Source: Candidatus Kouleothrix ribensis
GTDB lineage: Bacteria; Chloroflexota; Chloroflexia; Chloroflexales; Roseiflexaceae
DNA: 64,000 nucleotides
Reading direction: 5' to 3'
Assembly: GCA_016722075.1 (NCBI GenBank)
Contig: JADKGW010000001.1
Coordinates: forward strand, 4,030,001 to 4,094,000
The translations under genes were made by a program, and so were the position numbers. This document shows, piece by piece, positions 36,078 to 43,171 of this stretch. Each line of letters begins with the position of its first letter. The first letter of the stretch is position 1. The notes beneath the pieces are model-generated. The model ran no database searches. It was not told the origin of the DNA and saw only the letters and a list, made by a program, of their open reading frames with translations.

Positions 36078-37211
36078 CTAGCGCTGTGTGGCGGGCGCAG
36101 CGTTGAGCGTAATCGTGTAGAGCTGCTGAGCGGGCGTCAGCTTGCAGTCGGTGACCGGCTGATCGCTGGGGCAGTCGGCCTCTGCCGCCGGCTCCCAATC
36201 GACCGACACCTGGGCCAGTTCGCCCGCATTACGGTACCCCTGGAGCGCGCCGGTCGGGCCGTCGGCCACGTACTGCGGGTCGGCCTGCCAGCCGCGCTCG
36301 GCCAGCAGCGCGCCAATCTGGCGGGCTACATCGGCCACGCTACTGAAGTTGGCGCCGGTACCGGCGGCGCTGAGCTGGCAGCCGCTGAGGTTACCGCCGC
36401 CGATGATGTCGTTGAAATCGGCCGCGCTCTGCGCTACATCGACCTTCAGCAGTGCGGCCAGCGGCTCGCGCAGTGTGTCGCAGGTGGGGGTGCCTGGCTC
36501 AGCGCCAGGCGCCAGCGCGGCGGGCACACCGGCGGCTGCCAGATCTTCGGGGGCAAACGCGCTGCCCGGCCCAGCCACCACGCGCCAGGCCGAGCCGCTA
36601 CGCTGCAAGAACAACCAGGCCGGGTCGATCACCGCCGGATCGGTGGGGATGGCCCGCGCGCGCACGAAATCGCCTATGCCGGCCTGGATCGTCACAGTAT
36701 AGGTCGTGGTGGCGCCATCGGCGTTCAGCCTCTCGCGCACCGCCTGCTCGATCGCCGCCGCGCTATTCTCGTCGCCGGGCACCAGCGTGGCGGGCAGGCC
36801 GACCGACGTCAGATCCTCGGGCGGGAAAGCCGTGCCAGGGCCGGCCAGCACCACCCACTGATCGCCCTGCTTCTTCAAGAACATCCAGGCCGGATCGACC
36901 TGGGCCAGATCGGCCGGGATGGCCTGCACGCGCGCCGCGTCGCCCACGACCGCCTCGACGATAATCGTGTACGGGCCGGTCATGCCTGCGTCTTTGAGCT
37001 TCTGGCGCACCGCCTGCTCGATCGCTGGATCGTTAGCGGTGGCGGCCGCAGCGGCGGCTGGTGTGGCTGGTGCAGCCGCTGCACCAGCGGTGGCCGCAGC
37101 TGGTGCGGCAGTAACCGCGGCAGTGGGTGTGATCACGGCTGGCGGCGCGCCGCAGGCGCCTAGCGTCAGCGCCAGCGCAGCACATGCGCCGGCTAGAAAT
37201 CTGCGTACCAT
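36078..37211 (-). CDS. Putative lipoprotein with an internal duplication
   Basis: A 377-residue protein. The signal peptide ends in a lipobox, LTLGAC, so the Cys would be lipidated. An Ala/Thr/Pro-rich spacer follows. Then come two copies of an 80-residue unit, each AIEQAVR...IDPAW or VDPAW...FL...VVAGPG or VLAGPG...PEDL. A C-terminal domain with four Cys completes it. No enzyme motif is seen. The ATG at 37,211 is chosen because AGGAAGGA lies six bases upstream; it abuts the alternative ATG at 37,217. Confidence 0.78.
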   Translation of the reverse strand: MVRRFLAGACAALALTLGACGAPPAVITPTAAVTAAPAAATAGAAAAPATPAAAAAATANDPAIEQAVRQKLKDAGMTGPYTIIVEAVVGDAARVQAIPADLAQVDPAWMFLKKQGDQWVVLAGPGTAFPPEDLTSVGLPATLVPGDENSAAAIEQAVRERLNADGATTTYTVTIQAGIGDFVRARAIPTDPAVIDPAWLFLQRSGSAWRVVAGPGSAFAPEDLAAAGVPAALAPGAEPGTPTCDTLREPLAALLKVDVAQSAADFNDIIGGGNLSGCQLSAAGTGANFSSVADVARQIGALLAERGWQADPQYVADGPTGALQGYRNAGELAQVSVDWEPAAEADCPSDQPVTDCKLTPAQQLYTITLNAAPATQR

Positions 37212-37637
37212 AGGCATTCCTTCCTAATCTCGATCGCAAAGAGCGGCAATAGTGAGCCTGCACCGATGCGAAACCCCTCGATCAGCCCATGCGAATGAGC
37301 CAATCGTGCTGCACACGGCCGGCAGCGCGCCGCCGCCACGTTTGGCGCGTGCAGATATATGCTGTAACGCTGTAGATGACCCTTGCGATACTTTCCGCTG
37401 CGCCGCACGCCACGCACCGCAGGCGGCCAAGCGCCAACGCCCACACATGCTATACTATGGCCCTTGAAACGTCCAGATCGCCAGGCGTGGCGCGGCCTGG
37501 GGAGCTGTTTGCCCGCGCATGGGCTACCAGGACGCACGGCAGCACACGGGTTAGCTGTGCCATGGTATGCTCAAACAGACCCTCAGCGGTAGCCTGAGCC
37601 GCCCCTGGATTCTGCAGTGTGTGGTAGGACGAAACGA
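37212..37637. other. Intergenic region between divergent lipoprotein and puuD genes
   Basis: 426 bases with no gene. A TGC-TATACT extended -10 at 37,448-37,456 on the plus strand may drive puuD with a leader of about 175 bases. No convincing -35 or repressor dyad like that upstream of the GntR gene was found. Confidence 0.4.
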
Positions 37638-38837
37638 ATGAACGCGACGCTTCACGAACTGCTCGACCTGATCGTGCGCTGGGTGCATGTCATCGCCGGG
37701 ATCATGTGGATCGGCAACTCGCTGCTGTTCAACTGGCTCGATCGCAACCTGCAACCGCTCGAGCAGCCCAAAGAAGGCGTGCAGGGCACGATCTGGCTGC
37801 TGCACAGCGGCGCGTTCTACGAGGTTGAGAAGAAGCTGCTGCCGCCGGGCATGGCCTACCCCGCGAAGGTTCACTGGTTCATGTTCCAGAACCTGACCAC
37901 CTGGGTGAGCGGCATCACGCTGCTGATCGTCGTGTACTACATGGGCGGCGCGGCCTACATGGTCGATCCGAGCGTAGCCGCGATCAGCCCAACCACGGCG
38001 ATTGCGATCGGCGTGGCCACGCTGGTGCTGGGCTGGTTCGTGTACGACCGGCTGTGGCACGCGCCGCTAGGCAACCACGGCCGGTTGGCCGCAGCGATCT
38101 CGTTCGCGCTGCTGATCGGTGTGTCGTTCGGGCTCGCGCGCGTGCTGGGCGGGCGGGCGGCCTACATTCATGTGGGCGCGCTGCTGGGCACACTCATGAC
38201 CGGCAACGTCTGGTTCTACGTGGTGCCCTCGCAGCGCGCGCTGGTGGCGGCCACGCGCGCCGGCCAACCACAAGACCCGGCGCTCTCGAACCGGGCCAAG
38301 CAGCGCTCGATCCACAACAACTACATGACCTTCCCGGTGCTGTTCATTATGATCAGCAACCACTACCCAAGCACCTACGGTAACGTGCTGAACTGGCTCA
38401 TCCTGGCGATCCTAATGACCGGCGGCGCGGGCGTGCGCCACTTTATGAACATCCGCTTCAGCTACGGCCCCTGGCTGCGCTACGCCGCTGGCGTGGCGAT
38501 CGTCGCGCTGGCGCTGGTGACGATCCTGATCGCCCGGCAGCGCGGCCCGGCCAGCGCCGCCGCCAGCAGCGCGGTAACCTTCACCTCAGCACGCGACGTG
38601 ATCCAGCGCCGCTGCGTGCAGTGCCACGCGGCCCACCCCACCGACGAGCAGTTCACCGTCGCGCCGGCCGGCGTGATGTTCGACACCCCCGCACAGATCC
38701 AGCGCATGGCCGCGCGGATCAAAGAGCGCGCGGTCGTGTCGAAGACCATGCCGTTCGGCAATAAGACCAACATCACCGACGAAGAGCGCGGCCTGCTGGG
38801 GGCCTGGATCGACCAGGGGGCGAAGATCGAGCCGTAG
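37638..38837 (+). CDS. puuD: Membrane urate oxidase (urate hydroxylase) with cytochrome c domain
   Basis: A 399-residue protein. The N-terminal 300 residues form about eight transmembrane helices with the urate-oxidase-N signatures WVHVIAGIMWIGNSLLFNW, the conserved HW in KVHWFMFQN, and GNVWFYVVPSQ. The C-terminal domain carries a c-type haem motif C326-V-Q-C-H330 (CVQCHAAHPTDEQF). PuuD oxidises urate to 5-hydroxyisourate, passing electrons to the respiratory chain instead of making peroxide. It is followed by allantoate amidohydrolase, GntR, xanthine dehydrogenase and 8-oxoguanine deaminase genes, all plus strand. The ATG at 37,638 has AGGA eight bases upstream. Confidence 0.92.
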   Translation: MNATLHELLDLIVRWVHVIAGIMWIGNSLLFNWLDRNLQPLEQPKEGVQGTIWLLHSGAFYEVEKKLLPPGMAYPAKVHWFMFQNLTTWVSGITLLIVVYYMGGAAYMVDPSVAAISPTTAIAIGVATLVLGWFVYDRLWHAPLGNHGRLAAAISFALLIGVSFGLARVLGGRAAYIHVGALLGTLMTGNVWFYVVPSQRALVAATRAGQPQDPALSNRAKQRSIHNNYMTFPVLFIMISNHYPSTYGNVLNWLILAILMTGGAGVRHFMNIRFSYGPWLRYAAGVAIVALALVTILIARQRGPASAAASSAVTFTSARDVIQRRCVQCHAAHPTDEQFTVAPAGVMFDTPAQIQRMAARIKERAVVSKTMPFGNKTNITDEERGLLGAWIDQGAKIEP

Positions 38838-39241
38838 CCGGATGTGTTTTTTTGCGAGCGGCTCCGCCCGCGCGCGCCCTGGATGTGGGTTGCTGCGGGC
38901 GGCTCTGCCCCCGCACCCCCGCCGGGGGCGCCCGCTGCGCCCCCGCACCCCCTAGCAACGGAGGCCACCGCTATTGGAACGACATCGACGCATGCCTTAT
39001 CCAGCGATAATCGATTTCACGAGCAATTGGTGTTGCTATCGCAAACGAAGGATCGGGCTGCCCTGAGGCATGCGCGCAGAATCATACGGAAAAGACGCGG
39101 CAAAATAAGGGATCTGGGACGAAGTCCCAGCCGTGGGGTCGGGTACTCTCTGGGTGTGGCCGAGCGGGACGGCCCCTGGTGCCCTGCGGCACGAGCGCAC
39201 CCTTATCGCGGGGCGCGGTGCCCAACCAAGGAGCGACAGCC
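38838..39241. other. Gap between puuD and the amidohydrolase, GC-rich imperfect repeats
   Basis: 404 bases without a supported gene. 38,855-38,955 is a run of CCCCCGCACCCCC and GGGCGCC-type imperfect inverted repeats. A small perfect hairpin CTGGGAC-GAA-GTCCCAG lies at 39,114-39,130. It may separate transcription of puuD from the next gene. Confidence 0.5.
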
Positions 39242-40477
39242 ATGGACATGGGGGCATACGCCGGCCGGGTGCTGCAGCGCTGCGACGCGCTGGCGCAGTG
39301 TAGCGAGGAGCCGGGGCGGATCACTCGGCGCTTCGCCACACCGGCGCTGGCCCAGGCCAATGCACTGGTGGCCGGCTGGATGCGCGCGGCCGGCATGGAG
39401 CCGCGCCAGGATGCGATCGGCAACCTGGTTGGCCGCTACCAGGCCGAACGGCCCGGCGCGCCGACGCTGCTGATCGGCTCGCACCTCGACTCGGTGCGCG
39501 ATGCCGGGCGCTACGACGGGCCGCTGGGCGTGCTGGCCGGGCTGGCCTGTATCGAGCAGCTGCACGACCAGGGTATACGCCTGCCGTTCGCGATCGAGCT
39601 GTATGGCTTTGCCGACGAAGAGGGCGTGCGCTACCACAGCACCTACCTCGGCAGCCGCGCGGCCGCCGGAACATTCGCCGCCAGCGAACTTGCGCGCGTC
39701 GACGCCGACGGCATCGCCATGGCCGACGCGATCCGCACGGCCGGCGGCGACCCGCGCGCACTGGCGGCGGCCGCGCGTACCCGCGACGAACTGCTGGGCT
39801 ATGTCGAGCTGCATATCGAACAGGGGCCGGTGCTCGAAGCGCTAGGGCTGCCGGTAGGCGTAGTGACCGCAATCGCCGGGCAGAGCCGGGTAGCGATCGA
39901 ATTTGGCGGCATGGCCGGGCACGCCGGCACAGTGCCAATGGCGCTGCGCCAGGATGCGCTATGTGCCGCTGCCGAGTTTGTGCTGGCGGCCGAAGCGCTG
40001 GCCCACGCCACCGACCGGCTCGTGGCCACCGTTGGCCAGCTGAGCGTACAGCCCGGCGCGAGCAACGTCATCCCCGGCGCGGCCAGGCTGGCGCTCGATG
40101 TGCGCCACCACGACGACACCGTGCGTACACAGGCAGTCGCAGCGCTACACACGCGCGCCGAGCAGATCGGCGCGGCCAGGCGGGTATCGCTGAGCTGGCA
40201 GGCCGTGCAGGCCAGCAACGCAGTGCAGTGCGACGCGCGGCTGGCCGGGCTGCTTGGGCAGGCGATCGAGGCGCAAGGCTACCCGGCCCAGGCCCTGCCC
40301 AGCGGCGCGGGCCACGACGCAGTGGCGATTGCGGCGATCACGCCGGTGGCCATGCTGTTCGTGCGCTGCAAAGGCGGCATCAGCCATCACCCCGACGAGT
40401 CGGTGACTACGGCGGATGTAGCCGTAGGCCTCGGGGTGCTCGCGCGCTTCCTGCGGCTGCTGGCACACAACGGTTGA
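39242..40477 (+). CDS. Zn-dependent allantoate amidohydrolase / N-carbamoyl amino acid hydrolase (M20 family)
   Basis: A 411-residue M20-family amidohydrolase. Metal-binding blocks are LIGSHLDSV, GRYDGPLGVLAG and YGFADEEGVRY, and HIEQGPVLE is the AllC/HyuC hallmark. The dimerisation domain is central (GMAGHAGTVPM) and the C-terminal GAGHDAVAIA and GISHHPDESV are intact. Allantoate amidohydrolase and N-carbamoyl-L-amino acid hydrolase are hard to separate, but the purine context favours allantoate. AAGGAG lies eight bases before the ATG. The stop TGA is inside the -35 box of the next promoter. Confidence 0.88.
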   Translation: MDMGAYAGRVLQRCDALAQCSEEPGRITRRFATPALAQANALVAGWMRAAGMEPRQDAIGNLVGRYQAERPGAPTLLIGSHLDSVRDAGRYDGPLGVLAGLACIEQLHDQGIRLPFAIELYGFADEEGVRYHSTYLGSRAAAGTFAASELARVDADGIAMADAIRTAGGDPRALAAAARTRDELLGYVELHIEQGPVLEALGLPVGVVTAIAGQSRVAIEFGGMAGHAGTVPMALRQDALCAAAEFVLAAEALAHATDRLVATVGQLSVQPGASNVIPGAARLALDVRHHDDTVRTQAVAALHTRAEQIGAARRVSLSWQAVQASNAVQCDARLAGLLGQAIEAQGYPAQALPSGAGHDAVAIAAITPVAMLFVRCKGGISHHPDESVTTADVAVGLGVLARFLRLLAHNG

Positions 40478-40503
40478 CAAACGCCGCTACGCTCGTGTAT
40501 AGT
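40474..40503 (+). promoter_or_regulatory. Strong promoter upstream of the GntR regulator
   Basis: TTGACA (40,474-40,479) and TATAGT (40,498-40,503) are spaced 18 bases apart. Transcription would begin near 40,510, directly at the dyad that follows. Confidence 0.82.
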
Positions 40504-40511
40504 TGCACTCG

Positions 40512-40530
40512 TCAGATGGCAGCCATCTGA
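40512..40530. promoter_or_regulatory. Candidate GntR operator, perfect 19-bp dyad
   Basis: TCAGATGGC-A-GCCATCTGA is perfectly palindromic around one central base. It covers the predicted +1 to about +20 of the promoter, where a bound repressor would block initiation. Autoregulation by the GntR protein encoded just downstream is the simplest reading. Confidence 0.7.
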
Positions 40531-40537
40531 CCTTCCA

Positions 40538-41440
40538 ATGCACTGTAAACTCAATCATCGACCAGGCTTCGGCACGCGGCGTTTTTTGCCTTCGGCAGAG
40601 CGGTACGTTTCCGTTTACTGCTGCCTACTATTCGTGCTATGCACCAATCATTGGGCAGCGGAAGGTGATCACGTCATAGCTACGACTCTCCGCACGCCGG
40701 TGCGCGGCGCCTCGCTCGCCAACCAGGCACTCAGCATCCTGGCCGAGCGGATCGAGAGCGGCGTGTACCCCGGCAAGAGCCAGCTGCCGCCCGAGCAGGT
40801 GCTGGCGGCCGAGTTCAACGTGAGCCGCGCGACCATCCGCAGCGCGCTGGGCGCGCTGGCCGAGCGTGGGCTGGTAGTGCGGCGCCATGGCGTAGGCACC
40901 TTCGTCAGCCAGATCGCGCGGCTGGCCAACCCACTCAACGAGGCCGAAGACTTCGGCCATATGATCGCGCGTAGCGGCTGCGCGGCCGCAGTGCAGTTTG
41001 TACGGGTGACGCTGAACCCGCCCGAGCCGGCGGTGGCCGAGGCGCTACGCCTGGCGCCAGGAGCGCACGCGCTAGAGGCATGTAAGGTGTTTACGGCCGA
41101 CGGCCAGCCGGTGATCTATTGCATCAATACAGTGCCGGTGGCCATACTCGGCGAGCCGCTTGCGGCCGAGGCACTGCACGACCCACAGGCAACCGAGCCG
41201 CTATTCGATGTGCTCGAGCAGCGCTGCGGCCGGCGCACCGAATACCAGATCGCCCGGCTGCGCGCCGAGCGTGCGCGTGACTGCCGCTTCCCCGATCTGG
41301 CACTCGCCCCCGACACGCCGCTGCTATATATCGAAGAGGTCGGCTACACCGCCGACGATACGCCGATCTGGCACTCGCACGAATATTTCCCGAACAGCCA
41401 CATGACCTTCGAGCTCGTGCGTGATCGCGTGCGGCGGTAA
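40538..41440 (+). CDS. GntR/HutC-family transcriptional regulator
   Basis: A winged helix-turn-helix DNA-binding domain (LAERIESGVYPGKSQLPPEQ, then FNVSRATIRSALGALAERGLVVRRHGVGTFV) is followed by a UTRA ligand-binding domain. The frame opens at an ATG at 40,538, but the first 45 residues are atypical. Part of that stretch (40,570-40,612) is a dispersed repeat. The real start may be lower, at ATA 40,676 with GGAAGG ten bases upstream, or GTG 40,700. It sits between the amidohydrolase and xanthine dehydrogenase genes and probably responds to a purine intermediate. Confidence 0.85.
   Translation: MHCKLNHRPGFGTRRFLPSAERYVSVYCCLLFVLCTNHWAAEGDHVIATTLRTPVRGASLANQALSILAERIESGVYPGKSQLPPEQVLAAEFNVSRATIRSALGALAERGLVVRRHGVGTFVSQIARLANPLNEAEDFGHMIARSGCAAAVQFVRVTLNPPEPAVAEALRLAPGAHALEACKVFTADGQPVIYCINTVPVAILGEPLAAEALHDPQATEPLFDVLEQRCGRRTEYQIARLRAERARDCRFPDLALAPDTPLLYIEEVGYTADDTPIWHSHEYFPNSHMTFELVRDRVRR
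40570..40612 (+). repeat. Dispersed repeat, family 2 (fragment)
   Basis: TTGCCTTCGGCAGAGCGGTAC is identical to the same stretch at 46,147-46,167. It lies within the atypical N-terminal part of the GntR frame, which argues that this part may not be translated. Confidence 0.7.
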
Positions 41441-41509
41441 CATAGCCCGAGTTGCGCGGTGGAACCTTAGACGATTCTGCAGCCTGCGAACCCGTTAAGG
41501 AGATCTGGT

Positions 41510-43069
41510 ATGTGGCAAACCTACTTCCAGCCCACCACACTGAGCCAGGCGCTCGAGCTGCTGGCGCACCACGCCGGGCAGGCGCGGCTGGTGGCCGGCG
41601 GCACCGACGTGCTGGTCGAGCTATCGCGCGGTGTGCGCCCAACCGCCACGCTGATCGACATCAGCCGGCTGAGCGAGCTGAAGTATGTGCGCCACGCCGG
41701 CGACCTGATCTGCATCGGCGGGCTGGCGACCCACAACGACGTGATCGCCAGCAGCGCGTGCGTGCGCTACGCGCTGCCGCTGGCCCAGGCCTGCTGCGAG
41801 GTCGGCGCGCCGCAGATCCGCACCCGCGCGACTGTGGCCGGCAACCTTGCGACTGCCTCGCCGGCCAACGACACGATCACGCCGCTGATCGCGCTAGGCG
41901 CCGAGCTGGTGCTGGCCAGCGCCTCAGGCGAGCGCGGGTTGCCACTGCGCGAGTTCTACCCTGGCTTCCGGCAGACCGCGCTGCGGCCGGATGAGCTGAT
42001 CCGCGAGATCCGCGTGCCGGCGCTGCGCGACGATCAGCGTGGGCTGTTCATCAAGCTTGGGCTGCGGCGTGCCCAGGCGATCTCGGTGATCGACCTGGCG
42101 ATCGTGCTCACGCTCGAGCCGGCGCCGAGCACGAATCGGGCGCCGGCCGTCGCCAGCGCGACGATCGCGCTAGGATGCGTTGCGCCGACGATTGTGCGCG
42201 CGCCTGCGGCCGAGGCATACCTGTGCGGCCGCCCGCTCACGCCCGAGGTCTGTGCTGAGGCCGGGCGGCTGGCCGCCGCCGACGCGCGGCCGATCGACGA
42301 TGTGCGCGGCTCGGCCGGCTACCGCCGCACAACCCTGGCCAACCTGGTGGCCGATGGGCTGCGCCGGCTCGCCGCAGGCCGCGAGCGCGCGGGCTGGCCG
42401 GCGCGGCCGGTGATGCTCGATACAACCGGGGCGGCGGGCGATCCCTCCGCCGGGCTGGGCGTAAGCGCGAAGCATTCGCCCAGCCCGGCAGCGCAGCCGC
42501 CGCAGGGGGTTGGCGCGAATGCTTCGCCTCTACTGGGCACGATCCACACGACGATCAACGGCGTGCGCTATGCCCTGGGCGGCGAGGCCCTGACCACATC
42601 GCTGCTCGACGCGCTGCGCGATGACGCCGGGCTGACCGGCACCAAGGAAGGCTGCGCCGAGGGCGAATGCGGCGCCTGCACGGTCTGGCTGAATGGCCAG
42701 GCGGTGATGGCCTGCCTGACCCCGGCCGGCCAGGCGCACGGCGCGGCGGTGACGACGATCGAGGGACTGGCCGGAGCACAGCCGGCCGAGGTGGGCGATA
42801 CCGCCACTCGCCCGCCCAACGTCGGCCTGCATCGCCTGCAACACGCGTTCATTCGCCACGCGGCAGTGCAGTGCGGCTACTGCATCCCAGGTATGCTCAT
42901 GGCCGGCGCCAAGCTGCTCGATGAGTGCGGCCAGCCGACGCTCGAGCAGGCCCAGGCGGCGCTTAGCGGCAATATCTGCCGCTGCACCGGCTACCGCAAG
43001 ATCCTCGATGCCGTGCTCGACGCGGCAGGTGGGCAGACACGCGACACGCGACACGAGACAAGGAGATAG
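41510..43069 (+). CDS. Xanthine dehydrogenase, fused FAD and 2Fe-2S subunit
   Basis: A 519-residue electron-transfer subunit. The N-terminal FAD domain (about 1-290) has VAGGTDVLVELSRG and TVAGNLATASPANDT. The C-terminal 2Fe-2S domain (from about 345) has CAEGECGACTVWLNG (first cluster), then QCGYCIPGM and NICRCTGYRKI (second cluster). The domain order is the reverse of eukaryotic and XdhA-type proteins, where 2Fe-2S comes first. A Pro/Ala/Ser-rich linker joins the halves. AAGGAG precedes the ATG. The last ten codons run into a GACACGCG-type repeat that also forms a stem with the downstream array. Confidence 0.93.
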   Translation: MWQTYFQPTTLSQALELLAHHAGQARLVAGGTDVLVELSRGVRPTATLIDISRLSELKYVRHAGDLICIGGLATHNDVIASSACVRYALPLAQACCEVGAPQIRTRATVAGNLATASPANDTITPLIALGAELVLASASGERGLPLREFYPGFRQTALRPDELIREIRVPALRDDQRGLFIKLGLRRAQAISVIDLAIVLTLEPAPSTNRAPAVASATIALGCVAPTIVRAPAAEAYLCGRPLTPEVCAEAGRLAAADARPIDDVRGSAGYRRTTLANLVADGLRRLAAGRERAGWPARPVMLDTTGAAGDPSAGLGVSAKHSPSPAAQPPQGVGANASPLLGTIHTTINGVRYALGGEALTTSLLDALRDDAGLTGTKEGCAEGECGACTVWLNGQAVMACLTPAGQAHGAAVTTIEGLAGAQPAEVGDTATRPPNVGLHRLQHAFIRHAAVQCGYCIPGMLMAGAKLLDECGQPTLEQAQAALSGNICRCTGYRKILDAVLDAAGGQTRDTRHETRR

Positions 43070-43143
43070 TGTCTCGTGTCTCGTGTCTCGTGTCTCGTGT
43101 CGCGTGTCTCGTGTCTCATGTCGCGGGTCGCGGGTCGCGGGTC
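43037..43143. repeat. Inverted and tandem GTGTCTC heptamer array between xanthine dehydrogenase genes
   Basis: ACACGCGACACGCGACACGAG at the end of the FAD/Fe-S gene is followed by its partial complement, GTGTCTCGTGTCTCG repeated, then GTCGCGG repeats. The left arm is coding, and the TAG stop is in the loop. The whole would fold into a long RNA hairpin between the two subunit genes. Confidence 0.9.
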
Positions 43144-43171
43144 TTAAGCTGTGTCTTCGGAAGGAACTACA

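Noticed and set aside
38844..39473. A 209-codon plus-strand open frame between puuD and the amidohydrolase
   Set aside because: It covers GC-rich imperfect repeats, overlaps the amidohydrolase gene in another frame, and has no recognisable domain.
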